64,000 nucleotides of DNA from Marivivens niveibacter. GTDB taxonomy: Bacteria > Pseudomonadota > Alphaproteobacteria > Rhodobacterales > Rhodobacteraceae. The translations under genes were made by a program, and so were the position numbers. The notes beneath the pieces are model-generated. The model made no database searches. It was not told the DNA's origin and saw nothing but the letters and a program-made list of their open reading frames with translations. Location of the stretch: positions 310,001 through 374,000 of the forward strand of contig NZ_MSPP01000001.1 in the NCBI RefSeq assembly GCF_002150005.2. Reading direction: 5' to 3'. Below are positions 1 through 9,368 of the stretch, piece by piece (position 1 is the stretch's first letter; every line of letters begins with the position of its first letter).

Positions 1-456
1 ACGATCATGGGCAAGAAACTGAAATTCCCCGCCCACGCGCTATTGGGGCCGATGGTTTTGTCGGCGCTGGTGCATGTGACAGACCTGACCCATTCGGTGC
101 CGCCATCGTTGTTGGTTAATATTTGCCAAGTCTTTCTAGGCACCGCATTGGGCGTGCGTTTCGTCGGTACGCCAAAGGGAATGGTGGCGCGGTCCATGCG
201 TCTGTCGTTCGTTGCGACGCTGATCACGCTGGCGTTGACCCTGATTTTCGCGGTCGCATTCCACACGCTGTTCGACCAGACGACCGAACAGGTCATTCTG
301 GCCTACGCCCCCGGCGGTTTGACGGAAATGAGCCTTGTCGCACTGTCGATGGGCGCGGATGTTGCCTATATTTCGGTGCATCATTTGGCGCGAATAACGA
401 TGGTGATCGCCTTCGCGCCAATCATTTTGAAACTGATGCTGCGCCGCGGGATTTAA
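1..456 (+). CDS. AbrB-family (COG3180) membrane protein, C-terminal part
   Basis: The reading frame is open from base 1 and ends in TAA, so the gene begins outside the window; the ATG at 7 is probably internal. The visible 151 codons encode several hydrophobic helices and the phrase APGGLTEMSLVALSMGAD followed by HHLARI. That phrase is typical of the AbrB/putative ammonia monooxygenase membrane family (not the AbrB DNA-binding regulator). The substrate is unknown in this family. The stop codon overlaps the hypE stop on the opposite strand by a few bases, so the two genes are tail to tail with no room for a terminator. Confidence 0.75.
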   Translation, partial: TIMGKKLKFPAHALLGPMVLSALVHVTDLTHSVPPSLLVNICQVFLGTALGVRFVGTPKGMVARSMRLSFVATLITLALTLIFAVAFHTLFDQTTEQVILAYAPGGLTEMSLVALSMGADVAYISVHHLARITMVIAFAPIILKLMLRRGI

Positions 457-1475
457 CAGATCCGCGGCAGCTGTTCGCCCACCAGCATATCTACGATGCG
501 GCTGCCGCCAAATGCGGTTTTCATGGTGACCATGGGCGTGCCTGCCTTGGCCCGTCCGATGATCGCGGCATCGCGGCCCGTGTCGACCGACCGCATCGCC
601 GCCAGCGCCGCATCAGCGTGTTCTGGTGCCACGAACAGAACCAACGTCCCTTCGTTGGCCAGATACAGCGGATCAAGGCCTAGGATTTCGCAGGTGCCTT
701 TGACCTCTGCGCGCAAGGGCAGGGTGGTTTCGTCCAATTCGATGGATAGGCCTGCGGCCTCGGCCATTTCGTTTAGGGAACTGGCGATGCCGCCGCGCGT
801 GGCATCACGGCAGGCGCGGACGGGTACGGCGTGGCAGACGGCCTCCATCAGGTGGCCCAGTGCGGCGCAATCGGATTGCAGGTCGGACATCAGCATCATG
901 TCGCCGCGCGCGGCCAGAATGGTTGCGCCGTGATCGCCCAACACGCCGTTCACAATGGCAACGTCGCCGTCCTGTATGCTGTCTGCGCGGATATCGCGAT
1001 CGGCGGGGATGACACCCACGCCAGACGAGGTGATGAACACCTGATCTGCACTGCCGCGACCGACGACTTTGGTATCGCCGGTGACGATCTTAACGCCCGC
1101 TTTGTCCGCCTCGGCCTTCATCGATGCAACGATGCGGCGCAATAAGGCGATTTCGGTGCCTTCTTCGATGATGAACGCCGCCGACAGCCACAGCGGTTTC
1201 GCCCCACCAACGGCCAGATCGTTGACCGTACCGCAGACCGCGATTTTGCCGATATCGCCACCCGGAAATTCGACCGGAGTCACCACATAGCTATCGGTCG
1301 TAAACGCCAGTTTCGCGCCCTTTTCCAGCAGCGCATCAGACATCAAACGGGCCTGATCTTCGCTGCTTTCGGGTTCGAAAACGTCGGTGAAAACGGATTG
1401 GATCAGATCGCGCATCGCCTTGCCGCCGCCGCCGTGGGATAGGGTGACACGTTCGTCGCGTAGCATTTTGTTCAT
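453..1475 (-). CDS. hypE: HypE, carbamoyl dehydratase for hydrogenase cyanide ligand synthesis
   Basis: HypE accepts a carbamoyl group from HypF on its C-terminal cysteine and dehydrates it to a thiocyanate, the source of the CN ligands of the active-site iron. The 340-aa product has the N-terminal LSHGGGGKAM ATP-binding loop and ends in PRIC, the required terminal cysteine. The ATG at 1475 was chosen because its A and TG overlap the hypD stop (ATGA). The longer open frame to 1637 lies wholly inside hypD and shows no family similarity. It is the last gene of the hup-hyp cluster. Confidence 0.96.
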   Translation of the reverse strand: MNKMLRDERVTLSHGGGGKAMRDLIQSVFTDVFEPESSEDQARLMSDALLEKGAKLAFTTDSYVVTPVEFPGGDIGKIAVCGTVNDLAVGGAKPLWLSAAFIIEEGTEIALLRRIVASMKAEADKAGVKIVTGDTKVVGRGSADQVFITSSGVGVIPADRDIRADSIQDGDVAIVNGVLGDHGATILAARGDMMLMSDLQSDCAALGHLMEAVCHAVPVRACRDATRGGIASSLNEMAEAAGLSIELDETTLPLRAEVKGTCEILGLDPLYLANEGTLVLFVAPEHADAALAAMRSVDTGRDAAIIGRAKAGTPMVTMKTAFGGSRIVDMLVGEQLPRIC

Positions 1476-2614
1476 TCTGCTGCCTCCACCGCGCGGCGTC
1501 CGCCATATTGCCAATAAGCGGCACAAGCGCCTTCGGAACTGACCATCAGAGCGCCCAGCGGCATTTCTGGGGTGCAGCCATTGCCGAATTTCGGGCAGGC
1601 GGTTGGTTTGATACGGCCCGTCATCACGGCCCCGCATTCACAGCCGTCAGGTTCCTGAACGCTGCGCTGGCCCGCCGCGTACCCAATGCCAAATTTTTCT
1701 TCGGCGTCAAAGGCTTTGTACTGGTCGCGGATACGCAGGCCGGAACTGTCGATTTCGCCCAATCCGCGCCATTCAAACGATGGACGGCGTTGATATACAT
1801 CGGCCATTGCGGCGATGGATACAGGGTTGCCGTGTTCGGGCACGATACGGGCGTATTGGTTTTCAACCTCGGCCCGTCCATCGCGGATTTGTTCCAGAAC
1901 CATCAGAACGGATTGCAACAGGTCCAGCGGTTCAAAGCCAGCCACTACAATCGGTTTTCCGTAATCCTGCGCGATGAAATCATAGGGGTGGATGCCGATC
2001 ACCATCGACACATGACCTGGCCCGACGAAACCGTCCAGTACCATGTATGGGTCGTCCAGCAGCACCTTGATCGGTTCCGGCACGGTGATGTGGTTACAGA
2101 AAACGCTGAAATTGGGTAGACCTTCGCGCGCGGCCTGTTGGATGGACAGAGCCGTGGACGGCGTGGTGGTTTCGAACCCTAGGCCGAAAAATACGACCTC
2201 TTTGTCTGGGTTGCGGCGGGCCAGTTCCAGCGCGTCGAGCGGGGAATAGACCATGCGGATGTCTGCGCCGTCGGCCTTGGCCTGCAGCAATGATTTACGG
2301 GTGCCGGGCACGCGCATCGCATCGCCAAAGGTGGTGAAAATCACGTTGTCCTTTTCCGCGATCTGAACGCATTCATCGACGCGCGACATGGGCAGAACGC
2401 AGACAGGGCAACCGGGGCCGTGGATGAATTCGATGCCTTCGGGCGTGAGGCGATCCAGACCATAGCGGAAAATCGCGTGGGTGTGCCCGCCGCAGATTTC
2501 CATGATGTGGATTGGTTTTTCTTTGGTCGCGCCGATTTCGGCGGTGACCTTTTCGATTTTCGACAGAAGAGCTTTGGCTGCCTGCGGGTCGCGGAATTCT
2601 TCTACGTATCTCAT
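1472..2614 (-). CDS. hypD: HypD, hydrogenase maturation Fe-S scaffold
   Basis: HypD (380 aa) forms the platform with HypC on which the Fe(CN)2CO unit is built before delivery to the large subunit. Family landmarks are visible: EICGGHTHAIFRYG near the N-terminus, HGPGCPVCV about residue 65, GFETTTPSTAL, and a cysteine-rich C-terminal part (CECGAVM, CPKFGNGC) that binds the [4Fe-4S] cluster. The start overlaps the end of hypC by 4 bases, and its stop overlaps the hypE start, consistent with translational coupling in one mRNA. Confidence 0.96.
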   Translation of the reverse strand: MRYVEEFRDPQAAKALLSKIEKVTAEIGATKEKPIHIMEICGGHTHAIFRYGLDRLTPEGIEFIHGPGCPVCVLPMSRVDECVQIAEKDNVIFTTFGDAMRVPGTRKSLLQAKADGADIRMVYSPLDALELARRNPDKEVVFFGLGFETTTPSTALSIQQAAREGLPNFSVFCNHITVPEPIKVLLDDPYMVLDGFVGPGHVSMVIGIHPYDFIAQDYGKPIVVAGFEPLDLLQSVLMVLEQIRDGRAEVENQYARIVPEHGNPVSIAAMADVYQRRPSFEWRGLGEIDSSGLRIRDQYKAFDAEEKFGIGYAAGQRSVQEPDGCECGAVMTGRIKPTACPKFGNGCTPEMPLGALMVSSEGACAAYWQYGGRRAVEAAE

Positions 2615-2892
2615 GCGAACGCTTTCGCCCCCTCTGCCATGTTTTCCAATTCCTCTTGAGCCTCGCCCAAATCGCGCAGAGCCTCTAGCGTTGCGGCGGC
2701 CTCATCTTCGTCGATGATCGCCATCGCGAAACCAACGTGGATCAACGCCCATTTGCCGACCAGATCAGCAGGGTCGCCCGTCAGAACAGGGGCATAGGAC
2801 ACTTCGCGTTTGACGCCCGACACATCGGCCATGGCCATCATGCGCGGCTCGTCGGTAATGGCCACCAATTGGCCGGGGATACCTAAACACAT
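2611..2892 (-). CDS. hypC: HypC, hydrogenase maturation chaperone
   Basis: A 93-aa protein starting MCLGIPGQLVAI. After removal of Met, the exposed Cys2 carries the Fe(CN)2CO intermediate between HypD and the hydrogenase large subunit. It contains the expected central GxxxxV..V motif region (SYAPVL) and a family-typical WALIHVGFAM strand. It lies 3 bases after hupR and overlaps hypD. A second HypC-family protein, HupF, is encoded further up the cluster, as expected for a membrane-bound uptake hydrogenase system. Confidence 0.95.
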   Translation of the reverse strand: MCLGIPGQLVAITDEPRMMAMADVSGVKREVSYAPVLTGDPADLVGKWALIHVGFAMAIIDEDEAAATLEALRDLGEAQEELENMAEGAKAFA

Positions 2893-2895
2893 TGG

Positions 2896-4365
2896 CTAGT
2901 CCTCTTCTTGGGATTGGCGAGTTTGCGGGTTGATGCCATAGCGATCCAGTTTCGCCCGTAGACCCACGCGCGACAGGCCCAGTTCGGCAGCAGCGCGGCT
3001 TTTGTTCCATTTCAGGCGGGTCAGCGTTTCGCGCAGGATACGCATCTCGATCAGCTCTACGCGGTCTTTTAACGTGCCTTCGGCGGTCAAAACCTCTTCG
3101 GCGCGGCGGTCATCGCCGTCACCGGATGGGTCAGCTTGTAGGATGTTTCGCGAAATCAACTCAGGGCCCAAAATGCGATCTTGGGCGAAGATAAGCATGC
3201 GGGTGACTTCGTTTTCCAGTTCTTTCAGGTTGCCGGGCCAGTCGTAGTTTTCCAGAAACTCTAGCGCCTGATCGGACAGGCCATGCACGGGTTTGCCATG
3301 ACGCTGTGCGGCTTCGAACAGTAGGTGCTGTGCCAGAACGGCAATGTCACCGGGGCGTCCGCGCAGGGGCGGGATGTTCAGTTCGGTGACCGACAGCGCG
3401 TAATACAGATCCGCGCGGAACAACCCATCAGCGACGCGGGCGCGCAGGTCCACATGGCTGCCCGTCAGCAGACGCATGTTCGTGGTCATGGTTTCGTGCC
3501 CGCCCAGCGGCTGAAACGCGCCTTCGGTCACTACGCGCAGCAGGTTCAGCTGCAATTCAGGCGACAGGGTTTCGATCCCGTTCAGGAATAGGGTGCCGCG
3601 ATCTGCCTTTTGCAGTAGGCCGATTTTGTTCGACTGGATGCCTGCGATTGCACCGCGTTTGGCACCGAACAGTTCCAGTTCGATCATCTCGGGCGTCATG
3701 CCCGTGCAGTTCAGTTCGAAAAACGACCGATCAGACCGCAGCGACGTGTAATGCATCGCGCGCGCAATTTGGGTCTTGCCGCTGCCAGCCTCACCAATTA
3801 GCAAAACAGGCACATCAAATGATGCGTATTGGCGCGCTGCCGTCAAAATAGGATTTAAGGGCGAATTAGGCGCACGCAGTACGTTTTCGAAACCTAGACC
3901 TTCGCGCAGGGCTTTGCGCTGTTGTTCTAGGCGGCCCTCCATCGTTTGGCCCAGATATTTCTGTTCCAGCGACATGCGTTCGTTTTCGCGGGCCAGTTCA
4001 AACAGATGCGACGCGTTTTTTGCGGCCATCAGCAACTGGTCAGGATGCCACGGTTTGGTGACAAACTGATAGATGCCCGCGTCATTGATCGCGGCGATCA
4101 TATCGTTGGTTTCAGTATAGCCGGTGATGATGATCCGCACGGTTTCTGGCCAGCGGTCGCGAACATCCGTCAGAAATTCCACGCCTGATTTTCCGGGCAT
4201 GCGCTGGTCACAGAAAATGACCTGCACATAGTTGTCTTCCATCAGGGCGGCGGCCTCTTCGGCGTTGTTGGCGGTCAGACAATCGAAATCATCCTCTAGC
4301 GCCATACGCATCGCCGAAAGGCTGTGCGGTTCGTCATCAACCAATAGGACCGTGGGTAGGGTCAT
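2896..4365 (-). CDS. hupR: HupR, NtrC-family response regulator of hydrogenase genes (degenerate AAA+ domain)
   Basis: HupR (489 aa) is the response regulator partner of HupT and activates hupSL in Rhodobacter. The receiver domain (residues 5-120) has acidic pair D10/D11, phospho-acceptor D53 and K104. The AAA+ domain (about 160-410) has an intact Walker A GEAGSGKT at 191-198. The sigma54-contacting loop reads GAIAGI (238-243) instead of GAFTGA, and Walker B reads GTLFLNGI (257-264) instead of GTLFLDEI. The usual DLYYRL arginine is Ala in DLYYAL. A Fis-type helix-turn-helix ends the protein (about 440-478). The sequence therefore suggests a DNA-binding activator that does not drive sigma54 by ATP hydrolysis. 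It lies between hypB and hypC, as I recall for R. capsulatus. Confidence 0.93.
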   Translation of the reverse strand: MTLPTVLLVDDEPHSLSAMRMALEDDFDCLTANNAEEAAALMEDNYVQVIFCDQRMPGKSGVEFLTDVRDRWPETVRIIITGYTETNDMIAAINDAGIYQFVTKPWHPDQLLMAAKNASHLFELARENERMSLEQKYLGQTMEGRLEQQRKALREGLGFENVLRAPNSPLNPILTAARQYASFDVPVLLIGEAGSGKTQIARAMHYTSLRSDRSFFELNCTGMTPEMIELELFGAKRGAIAGIQSNKIGLLQKADRGTLFLNGIETLSPELQLNLLRVVTEGAFQPLGGHETMTTNMRLLTGSHVDLRARVADGLFRADLYYALSVTELNIPPLRGRPGDIAVLAQHLLFEAAQRHGKPVHGLSDQALEFLENYDWPGNLKELENEVTRMLIFAQDRILGPELISRNILQADPSGDGDDRRAEEVLTAEGTLKDRVELIEMRILRETLTRLKWNKSRAAAELGLSRVGLRAKLDRYGINPQTRQSQEED

Positions 4366-5198
4366 TCGGCTGCCCTCGGTTGGGATTTTTCAGCGCGGCG
4401 TGCGTTCAGCCAGCCAATCCATTGATCCATGCCTTCGCCTGTGCGGGCCGACACGGGAATGATTTCGATCGAAGGGTTCACGCGGCGCAGGTTTTCGACA
4501 TAGAGGTCCAAATCCACATCACAATGCGGCGCCAGATCGACCTTGTTCAAAATCGCAACGCGGGCGGCGGTGAACATATCGGGGTATTTCAGCGGCTTAT
4601 CTTCGCCTTCGGTCACGGACAGGATCGCGACTTTGCAATCTTCGCCCAGATCAAAGGACGCGGGGCAGACAAGGTTGCCGACGTTTTCGATAAACAGGAA
4701 CGACCCGGTCGCAAGGTTCAAATGTTCCATCGCGTGACCAACCATGTGGCCGTCCAAATGGCAGCCTTTGCCAGTGTTGACCTGAATGGCGGCAGCGCCT
4801 GTTGCGCGGATGCGGTCGGCGTCATTGGCGGTTTGCTGGTCGCCTTCGATCACGGCCAGTGGGGCATCGCCCAAAGCTTCGATCGTTTTGCACAGAAGGG
4901 TGGTTTTGCCCGAACCGGGCGAGGACACAAGGTTGATCGCGAATGATTCCAGCCCTGCCAGCACGGCGCGGTTTGCATCGGCGTAGCGATCGTTTTTGGC
5001 CAGAATGTCGGTCTCGATCTCGATCAACCGTTCTTGGGACATGCCTGGCACTTCGACGCCAGCGGGGCCGTGGCCGAAATGGATGTCGCCGTGGTGGTGA
5101 TGGTGGTGGTGGTGATGACCGTGATCATGGGAATGACCGTGGTCATGATGGTGGTCTTCGATTTTGGCGTCACCGCATCCACAAACAGTACACATCAC
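4362..5198 (-). CDS. hypB: HypB, nickel-inserting GTPase with histidine-rich N-terminus
   Basis: HypB delivers nickel to the hydrogenase large subunit with HypA. The 278-aa product begins with CTVCGCG (high-affinity Ni site type), followed by a histidine-rich stretch at about residues 16-44 holding 18 His, nine of them consecutive; this type of tract stores Ni. The G domain follows with [11 protein letters not shown] (Walker A), [15 protein letters not shown] and NKVDL. Initiation could be either of two adjacent Met codons; the family normally begins MCT. The stop overlaps the hupR start by 4 bases. Confidence 0.96.
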   Translation of the reverse strand: MMCTVCGCGDAKIEDHHHDHGHSHDHGHHHHHHHHHGDIHFGHGPAGVEVPGMSQERLIEIETDILAKNDRYADANRAVLAGLESFAINLVSSPGSGKTTLLCKTIEALGDAPLAVIEGDQQTANDADRIRATGAAAIQVNTGKGCHLDGHMVGHAMEHLNLATGSFLFIENVGNLVCPASFDLGEDCKVAILSVTEGEDKPLKYPDMFTAARVAILNKVDLAPHCDVDLDLYVENLRRVNPSIEIIPVSARTGEGMDQWIGWLNARRAEKSQPRAAE

Positions 5199-5524
5199 TT
5201 TACCTCCAGATCTTTAATTCGCATTTCGTCCCCGCCTTGGGGCATAAGTTTCCCGCCGCCGCAGTCGGGGCAGGGGTCTAAACGGTGGTCGATTTCGACC
5301 TCTTTCATGCAGTCATAGCACAGCGCGCGGCCGGGCAGATCGATCATGATCAGTTCGGCGCCTTCGGCTACTGATCCACGCATCACAACGTCAAAGGCGA
5401 ATGACAGCGCATCCTTTTCAACGCCCGCAAATTTGCCGATTTCAACGCGGACCTTGGTCACGGGGCGGTCTGTTGCGCCTTCGATCATGTTGCGGATGCC
5501 TTCGCATAGGGACATTTCATGCAT
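5195..5524 (-). CDS. hypA: HypA, nickel metallochaperone
   Basis: A 109-aa protein starting [10 protein letters not shown]; His2 is the nickel ligand in this family. Two CxxC pairs (LCYDCMKEV and PCPDCGGG) form the structural zinc site. It partners with HypB in nickel insertion into the HupL precursor. The start overlaps the end of hupK by 8 bases and the stop overlaps hypB by 4, so it is embedded in the same transcript. Confidence 0.96.
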   Translation of the reverse strand: MHEMSLCEGIRNMIEGATDRPVTKVRVEIGKFAGVEKDALSFAFDVVMRGSVAEGAELIMIDLPGRALCYDCMKEVEIDHRLDPCPDCGGGKLMPQGGDEMRIKDLEVK

Positions 5525-6371
5525 GGTTGGCCTCTTTCACTGTGATTGGGGTGCAGGGGTCCAGAATGTCCATCAAAAGCGGCAGTTTGGATGGATCGGG
5601 CAGGATGTGCAGCGATCGTTCCAAAATACCGTCTGGGGTGGTCAGATGATCGGTCGGCGTGATCCGTTCGATATCCGTAATTTGATCGGTTTCGCACGAA
5701 ATGCGCAATCCATAAACGCCACGCGGGGCCGTCACAATCGCTCCAAAGGGCGTATCGCGGTATTCGGGTTCGTGGTGCAGATCCAGCAGGCGGGCGGTGA
5801 CGCGCCATAGTGGGCCGTGGCCGTAATGATCGGCGATGGCCTGCATCAGCGGGTGATCTGCATGGCGGCCCGCGACCGAATTTTCCATCGGGGCGCGACT
5901 GAATAGCATATCGTCCGTCGCGGGGTGTAGCAGGCCCGTATCGCAGGCGCGGTTGGGAAAAGCCGCATCAATGGCCGCAAAAATGGGCGCGAGGCCCTTG
6001 CTAGACCGCATCCAAGCCTGAAAGTCATCCAGTGTTTTCGGAATAGCGCCAATTGCGTGGGTTAGAATAACATCGGGTTTGCCAGCCCAAGTCGCGGGCA
6101 TATCAACCGAAACGCCCAATCGCTGAGGTAGAGCTACATACAAGCGCAGCACGTGGTCGCGTAATGCTTCCTCTTGTGCGGTTTGGGAAAGTTTGGCGGG
6201 CACATCGGTGCCTGTCGCTATACGTGCCGCAATATCCTGCGCCCCGCGGCACAGGTTAAACAGGCGCGGCAGAACGGTCACCGCATCATGACGTGTTTTG
6301 CCCACAAACAACCGCTGCAATGGCAAAGGTTGCGGCGCGGCCACGTGATATGTGATGCGGTGATCCAGCAT
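5517..6371 (-). CDS. hupK: HupK, hydrogenase assembly protein resembling a degenerate large subunit
   Basis: 284 aa, placed between hupJ and hypA as in Rhodobacter and Rhizobium clusters. HupK is required for uptake hydrogenase maturation, and its exact role is not settled. Near the N-terminus [12 protein letters not shown] (Cys41) sits where large subunits have their RICGVC motif. Near the C-terminus LDPC (Cys273) sits where they have DPCLAC. Only one cysteine of each pair is kept, so it cannot hold a normal NiFe site, and a scaffold role is an inference. The start lies immediately after the hupJ stop (TAA then ATG overlapping by no bases). Confidence 0.85.
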   Translation of the reverse strand: MLDHRITYHVAAPQPLPLQRLFVGKTRHDAVTVLPRLFNLCRGAQDIAARIATGTDVPAKLSQTAQEEALRDHVLRLYVALPQRLGVSVDMPATWAGKPDVILTHAIGAIPKTLDDFQAWMRSSKGLAPIFAAIDAAFPNRACDTGLLHPATDDMLFSRAPMENSVAGRHADHPLMQAIADHYGHGPLWRVTARLLDLHHEPEYRDTPFGAIVTAPRGVYGLRISCETDQITDIERITPTDHLTTPDGILERSLHILPDPSKLPLLMDILDPCTPITVKEANHA

Positions 6372-7160
6372 TTATTCAGCCTCGGCCGATAGACCCGCGG
6401 TGATCACCTTGCGGCGCGACGGGGTGGCGTCGATTTCGGTTTCTTCTTCCGGTGCCTCGGCTGCGGCGATTTCAGCCTCGCGGGCGGCACGGATGTCTTC
6501 GCGGCGGTCGGTTTCGGCGCGGTTTTCATCCTTGAACAGTTCGACCATCACAGCGCGGGCCACATCGACGGCCTGTGCCTGCGTGTTGAAATCACCCATC
6601 GGCGAAAACAGCGAACAGGCTTTGTACCCGCCCGATTGTTCGCGGACGTTATGGATGAATTCGTAATCGCCCGATGGGAAACCAATCGTTTCCTTTTCAC
6701 CCGCGACCAGATTGGACCAATCTTCGCCCTCTTTCGGCAGTAGGAACAGGTTCATGAACCATGGCGTGATCAAGATGCCCAAGGGGCGTTCGTTCCAGTA
6801 TTGGAACCCGACGGCCTGAACGTGCAGCACCTTGTTCACCAATGGAACGTCACGCATTTTGGCGTGCCAAACCTCGCGGAAATCGGATTCCAGACGTTTC
6901 GCCAATTCATCCAATTCGCGGGCCTGAACCATGGATTCCGCGCCTGGGTCCTCTAGCACCATGAACTGTTCCTTGGGTGCCGAACAGTTGGGGCAGGACC
7001 AGTCATCGGGCAGCGCGGTGAACGCTGTGCCCGGTTCGACCTGACGGTAATCGTCGCCATCTGCAGGATCGTAGGGCGTCCAGCAGATTTTGCATTCCAT
7101 GATCGCTAGCGGACTGATTTTGTCAGTCGCGCCTAAGAAAGATCCCTCGAACCCGCTCAT
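6372..7160 (-). CDS. hupJ: HupJ: rubredoxin domain fused to HupJ/HybE-type chaperone domain
   Basis: 262 aa. Residues about 20-65 form a rubredoxin domain with C23xxC26 and C56xxC59 binding one iron. Residues about 85-215 match the HybE/HupJ hydrogenase assembly family (for example LGILITPWFMNLFLLP). The tail is acidic and probably disordered. In Rhizobium these two functions are separate genes, hupI and hupJ. Rubredoxin partners are thought to protect or assemble the small subunit Fe-S clusters under oxygen. The ATG at 7160 overlaps the hupH stop (ATGA); a longer open frame upstream lies within hupH and is ignored. Confidence 0.88.
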   Translation of the reverse strand: MSGFEGSFLGATDKISPLAIMECKICWTPYDPADGDDYRQVEPGTAFTALPDDWSCPNCSAPKEQFMVLEDPGAESMVQARELDELAKRLESDFREVWHAKMRDVPLVNKVLHVQAVGFQYWNERPLGILITPWFMNLFLLPKEGEDWSNLVAGEKETIGFPSGDYEFIHNVREQSGGYKACSLFSPMGDFNTQAQAVDVARAVMVELFKDENRAETDRREDIRAAREAEIAAAEAPEEETEIDATPSRRKVITAGLSAEAE

Positions 7161-7990
7161 TTGATTGTCTCCATCACGTCGCGGATGCGTGCGTCGCTGT
7201 CGCGCAGGTCTTCGTCTGCGGCCAATGCGACCTCTGGCATGTCGGTGACTTCGAACGTGTCCAAAATCAGCGTGTCCATCGAGTTGTAGAACTGAACGCG
7301 CCAGACGTTTGCCAATGCCGTCGCGGTGACGCGGCAGTTGCCGTAGCCGCGCGACAGAACAGTGACCGCGCCTTCGCCCAGTGCGGCATCCAGCCATTCC
7401 AGATCAGGTTCGGTATGCGGCAGCAGGGTCAGGTTGATGACGTGTGGCACCATGCCTTTTTGATAGCTGGCGGATTTGTCGATCAGTTCGGCCAGCAGCG
7501 CAGGCGCGTTTGCGATGCCCGCAGGTTTCGGCGCAGCGGTCAACAGGGCAGGGCGGTGCGCGTCATGGGCGCGGGTCAGGGCCAGCGCTGGAATCGGAGC
7601 GACCTCGACACGGTTCACGCCTTCGCCCTTTAGCAGCCAAACGCCCGCAAAGAACGATTCCTGTGCGCGAACAGCAGGGATGCCGCGCAGACGCAGGGAA
7701 ACTTCGCCTTCGCCCAATGTATCGGCGATAAACGCGCGGTTGGTGTCGTCAAAGCCCGACAAATCAAAGCTGTAGGACTGCATATCAACCGCGCATTTCG
7801 CGCAGGCCGCTGCCACCTCGTGCATGAATTGCGTGCCTGCCGCGACGTCGGATGCGTCTTTGAATTCAGGGGTATGCGGCGCATAGGTGCGCATATCCTG
7901 CGGCATGATCGTGTACTGCAGTTCGTCGTCTTCTGCTAAAGGCTGCGAACCAGGGCCAAAGCCGGTCGGGGGCATTACAAAGTTCGACAT
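7157..7990 (-). CDS. hupH: HupH, hydrogenase expression/assembly protein (HyaF family)
   Basis: 277 aa, starting MSNFVMPPTGFGPG, a family-typical beginning. The HupH/HyaF family acts in maturation of the small subunit Fe-S clusters and in assembly of membrane-bound hydrogenases; the molecular mechanism is not established. The C-terminal half has the family block LLPHTEPDLEWLDAALG and GYGNCRV...NVWRVQFYNSMDTLILDT. It starts one base after the hupG stop and its stop overlaps hupJ. Confidence 0.9.
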   Translation of the reverse strand: MSNFVMPPTGFGPGSQPLAEDDELQYTIMPQDMRTYAPHTPEFKDASDVAAGTQFMHEVAAACAKCAVDMQSYSFDLSGFDDTNRAFIADTLGEGEVSLRLRGIPAVRAQESFFAGVWLLKGEGVNRVEVAPIPALALTRAHDAHRPALLTAAPKPAGIANAPALLAELIDKSASYQKGMVPHVINLTLLPHTEPDLEWLDAALGEGAVTVLSRGYGNCRVTATALANVWRVQFYNSMDTLILDTFEVTDMPEVALAADEDLRDSDARIRDVMETIK

Positions 7991-7991
7991 A

Positions 7992-8375
7992 TCAGACTCC
8001 TTCAGGCTTGAGCGCTAGGATTTGCGGGATGCGGGTCATGTATTCGCTCCAGTCGCGAACTTTTGGGATCGATCCGATGACCTGACCATCGCGGTAGAAA
8101 ACCAGCGAAGGCGTTTTGAACACGCCCGTTGCGGTTTTCGCGTCGGTTTCAAATGCGTCAGCGGTCACGGCGCAGTCGAATTTGCCCTGAAACGTCATTT
8201 TCAGTTCAGGCAGAACAACGGCCACATCAGGGGTTTCTAGGTTGCGGGTCGCGTCGCCTGGGATGAACACGCAATGCGCGCCTTCGCGGGATGTGAATTC
8301 GGTCAGGTCGTTTGCGTTTGACAAAACGGGATAGCCGAATTCGGTCGTCAGTCGGTCAATTAACGGATGGGTCAT
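7992..8375 (-). CDS. hupG: HupG, thioredoxin-fold hydrogenase small-subunit chaperone (HyaE family)
   Basis: 127 aa. The fold is thioredoxin-like, but the redox CxxC pair is absent; VLPEL and GVFKTPSLVFYRDGQVIGSI correspond to the thioredoxin core and cis-Pro loop. HyaE/HupG proteins bind the Tat signal peptide region of the small subunit before export. The ATG at 8375 gives the normal family start MTHPLIDRL; the extra upstream frame to 8468 lies inside hupF. Confidence 0.88.
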   Translation of the reverse strand: MTHPLIDRLTTEFGYPVLSNANDLTEFTSREGAHCVFIPGDATRNLETPDVAVVLPELKMTFQGKFDCAVTADAFETDAKTATGVFKTPSLVFYRDGQVIGSIPKVRDWSEYMTRIPQILALKPEGV

Positions 8376-8382
8376 TGCAGCC

Positions 8383-8703
8383 TCATGCGGTGGTTTTGCC
8401 AGCGGCTGCAGCAGCCGCGAGATGTGGTGGGAGCTGTGGGCCGCGCGATTCCAGATCGGCGAACGCATCGCCCAGATCGCCGCCCGCCATTAGCGAGCGC
8501 AGGCCTTCCAGCGCGGCGGTGATTTTATGTGCTTCGTCTTCGGTGATGATTTCGCGGGCCGCGCCCAGAAACGTCAGCAGCCACGTGCCATCGGGCACAG
8601 GGCCGACCAGCGATAGATCAACGATTTCATGCAAATCGCCCGATTGGCACTGGGCCACGATACCGGTCGATCCGATGACCTGCATTGGTACGCCGACGCA
8701 CAT
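8383..8703 (-). CDS. hupF: HupF, HypC-family chaperone for the large subunit
   Basis: 106 aa, beginning [14 protein letters not shown]; Cys2 is the family active residue. It is longer than HypC and has the [18 protein letters not shown] segment. HupF proteins of uptake hydrogenase clusters stabilise the HupL precursor, notably in air. Its start overlaps the hupD stop (TAATG), so the two are translationally coupled. Confidence 0.92.
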   Translation of the reverse strand: MCVGVPMQVIGSTGIVAQCQSGDLHEIVDLSLVGPVPDGTWLLTFLGAAREIITEDEAHKITAALEGLRSLMAGGDLGDAFADLESRGPQLPPHLAAAAAAGKTTA

Positions 8704-9314
8704 TATTTCGCGCTCAGCGTTAGGAAACGGTCATCGCCCTTGCGATAGGCCTCTTCTTCGGATGGGCGCCCATCCTCGTACGCGCTGCGCAGGATCGACG
8801 GATCAGCAAGGTTGGATTTGTCGCCTTCGCCGCGAGTCGGTGTGATCTGCAGTTCGGCCAGACGATCCAGCGCGATTTCGATCGCCGCAGGGATTTGCGC
8901 CGCCACAACGTCGCGTAGGCCGCCGCCGTAATCCTCGAGCTCTTCGGGTTGGCAACCGATCAGCAGCAGTTCGTCAGGGCAGTAGCCCATCAGTTGCGCC
9001 GTTGCGATCACGTCCTGAAACCCTGTCTGGTGCAGCGACATTTTCTTGGCGCCCATGAATGCGGGCACTTCTTCGTTTTTGACGATTTTCATTGTGCCGG
9101 GCGTCAGGCCGTAATCAACCGCGTCGAAAACGATCAGGACGTCGGCCTCCTCCAGAAACGGTAAAAGGTACAGGCCCTGCGTGCCGCCATCCAGTAGTTT
9201 CACATTGTCAGGAAAGGACCACTGGTCCGCCAGAGTTTCCACGCAGCGCACACCGAAACCTTCGTCGGCCCACAGCACGTTGCCAATGCCCAAGATAAGC
9301 ACCTGTTGTGCCAT
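8703..9314 (-). CDS. hupD: HupD, hydrogenase large-subunit maturation endopeptidase
   Basis: 203 aa, M52-type protease that removes the C-terminal peptide of HupL after nickel insertion. The N-terminal [17 protein letters not shown] contains the first nickel-sensing acid; the Asp in VFDAVDYG and the His in SLHQTGF match the other metal ligands. The substrate is expected to be HupL cut after His581. It is the first gene after a strong terminator and a roughly 300-base gap, so it probably has its own promoter. A G-rich ribosome binding site precedes the ATG. Confidence 0.94.
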   Translation of the reverse strand: MAQQVLILGIGNVLWADEGFGVRCVETLADQWSFPDNVKLLDGGTQGLYLLPFLEEADVLIVFDAVDYGLTPGTMKIVKNEEVPAFMGAKKMSLHQTGFQDVIATAQLMGYCPDELLLIGCQPEELEDYGGGLRDVVAAQIPAAIEIALDRLAELQITPTRGEGDKSNLADPSILRSAYEDGRPSEEEAYRKGDDRFLTLSAK

Positions 9315-9368
9315 ATGTCCCCCCTAGTCGTTGCCTGTGACGGAATTTGCGTTTCCGCCCCTTGGTTT

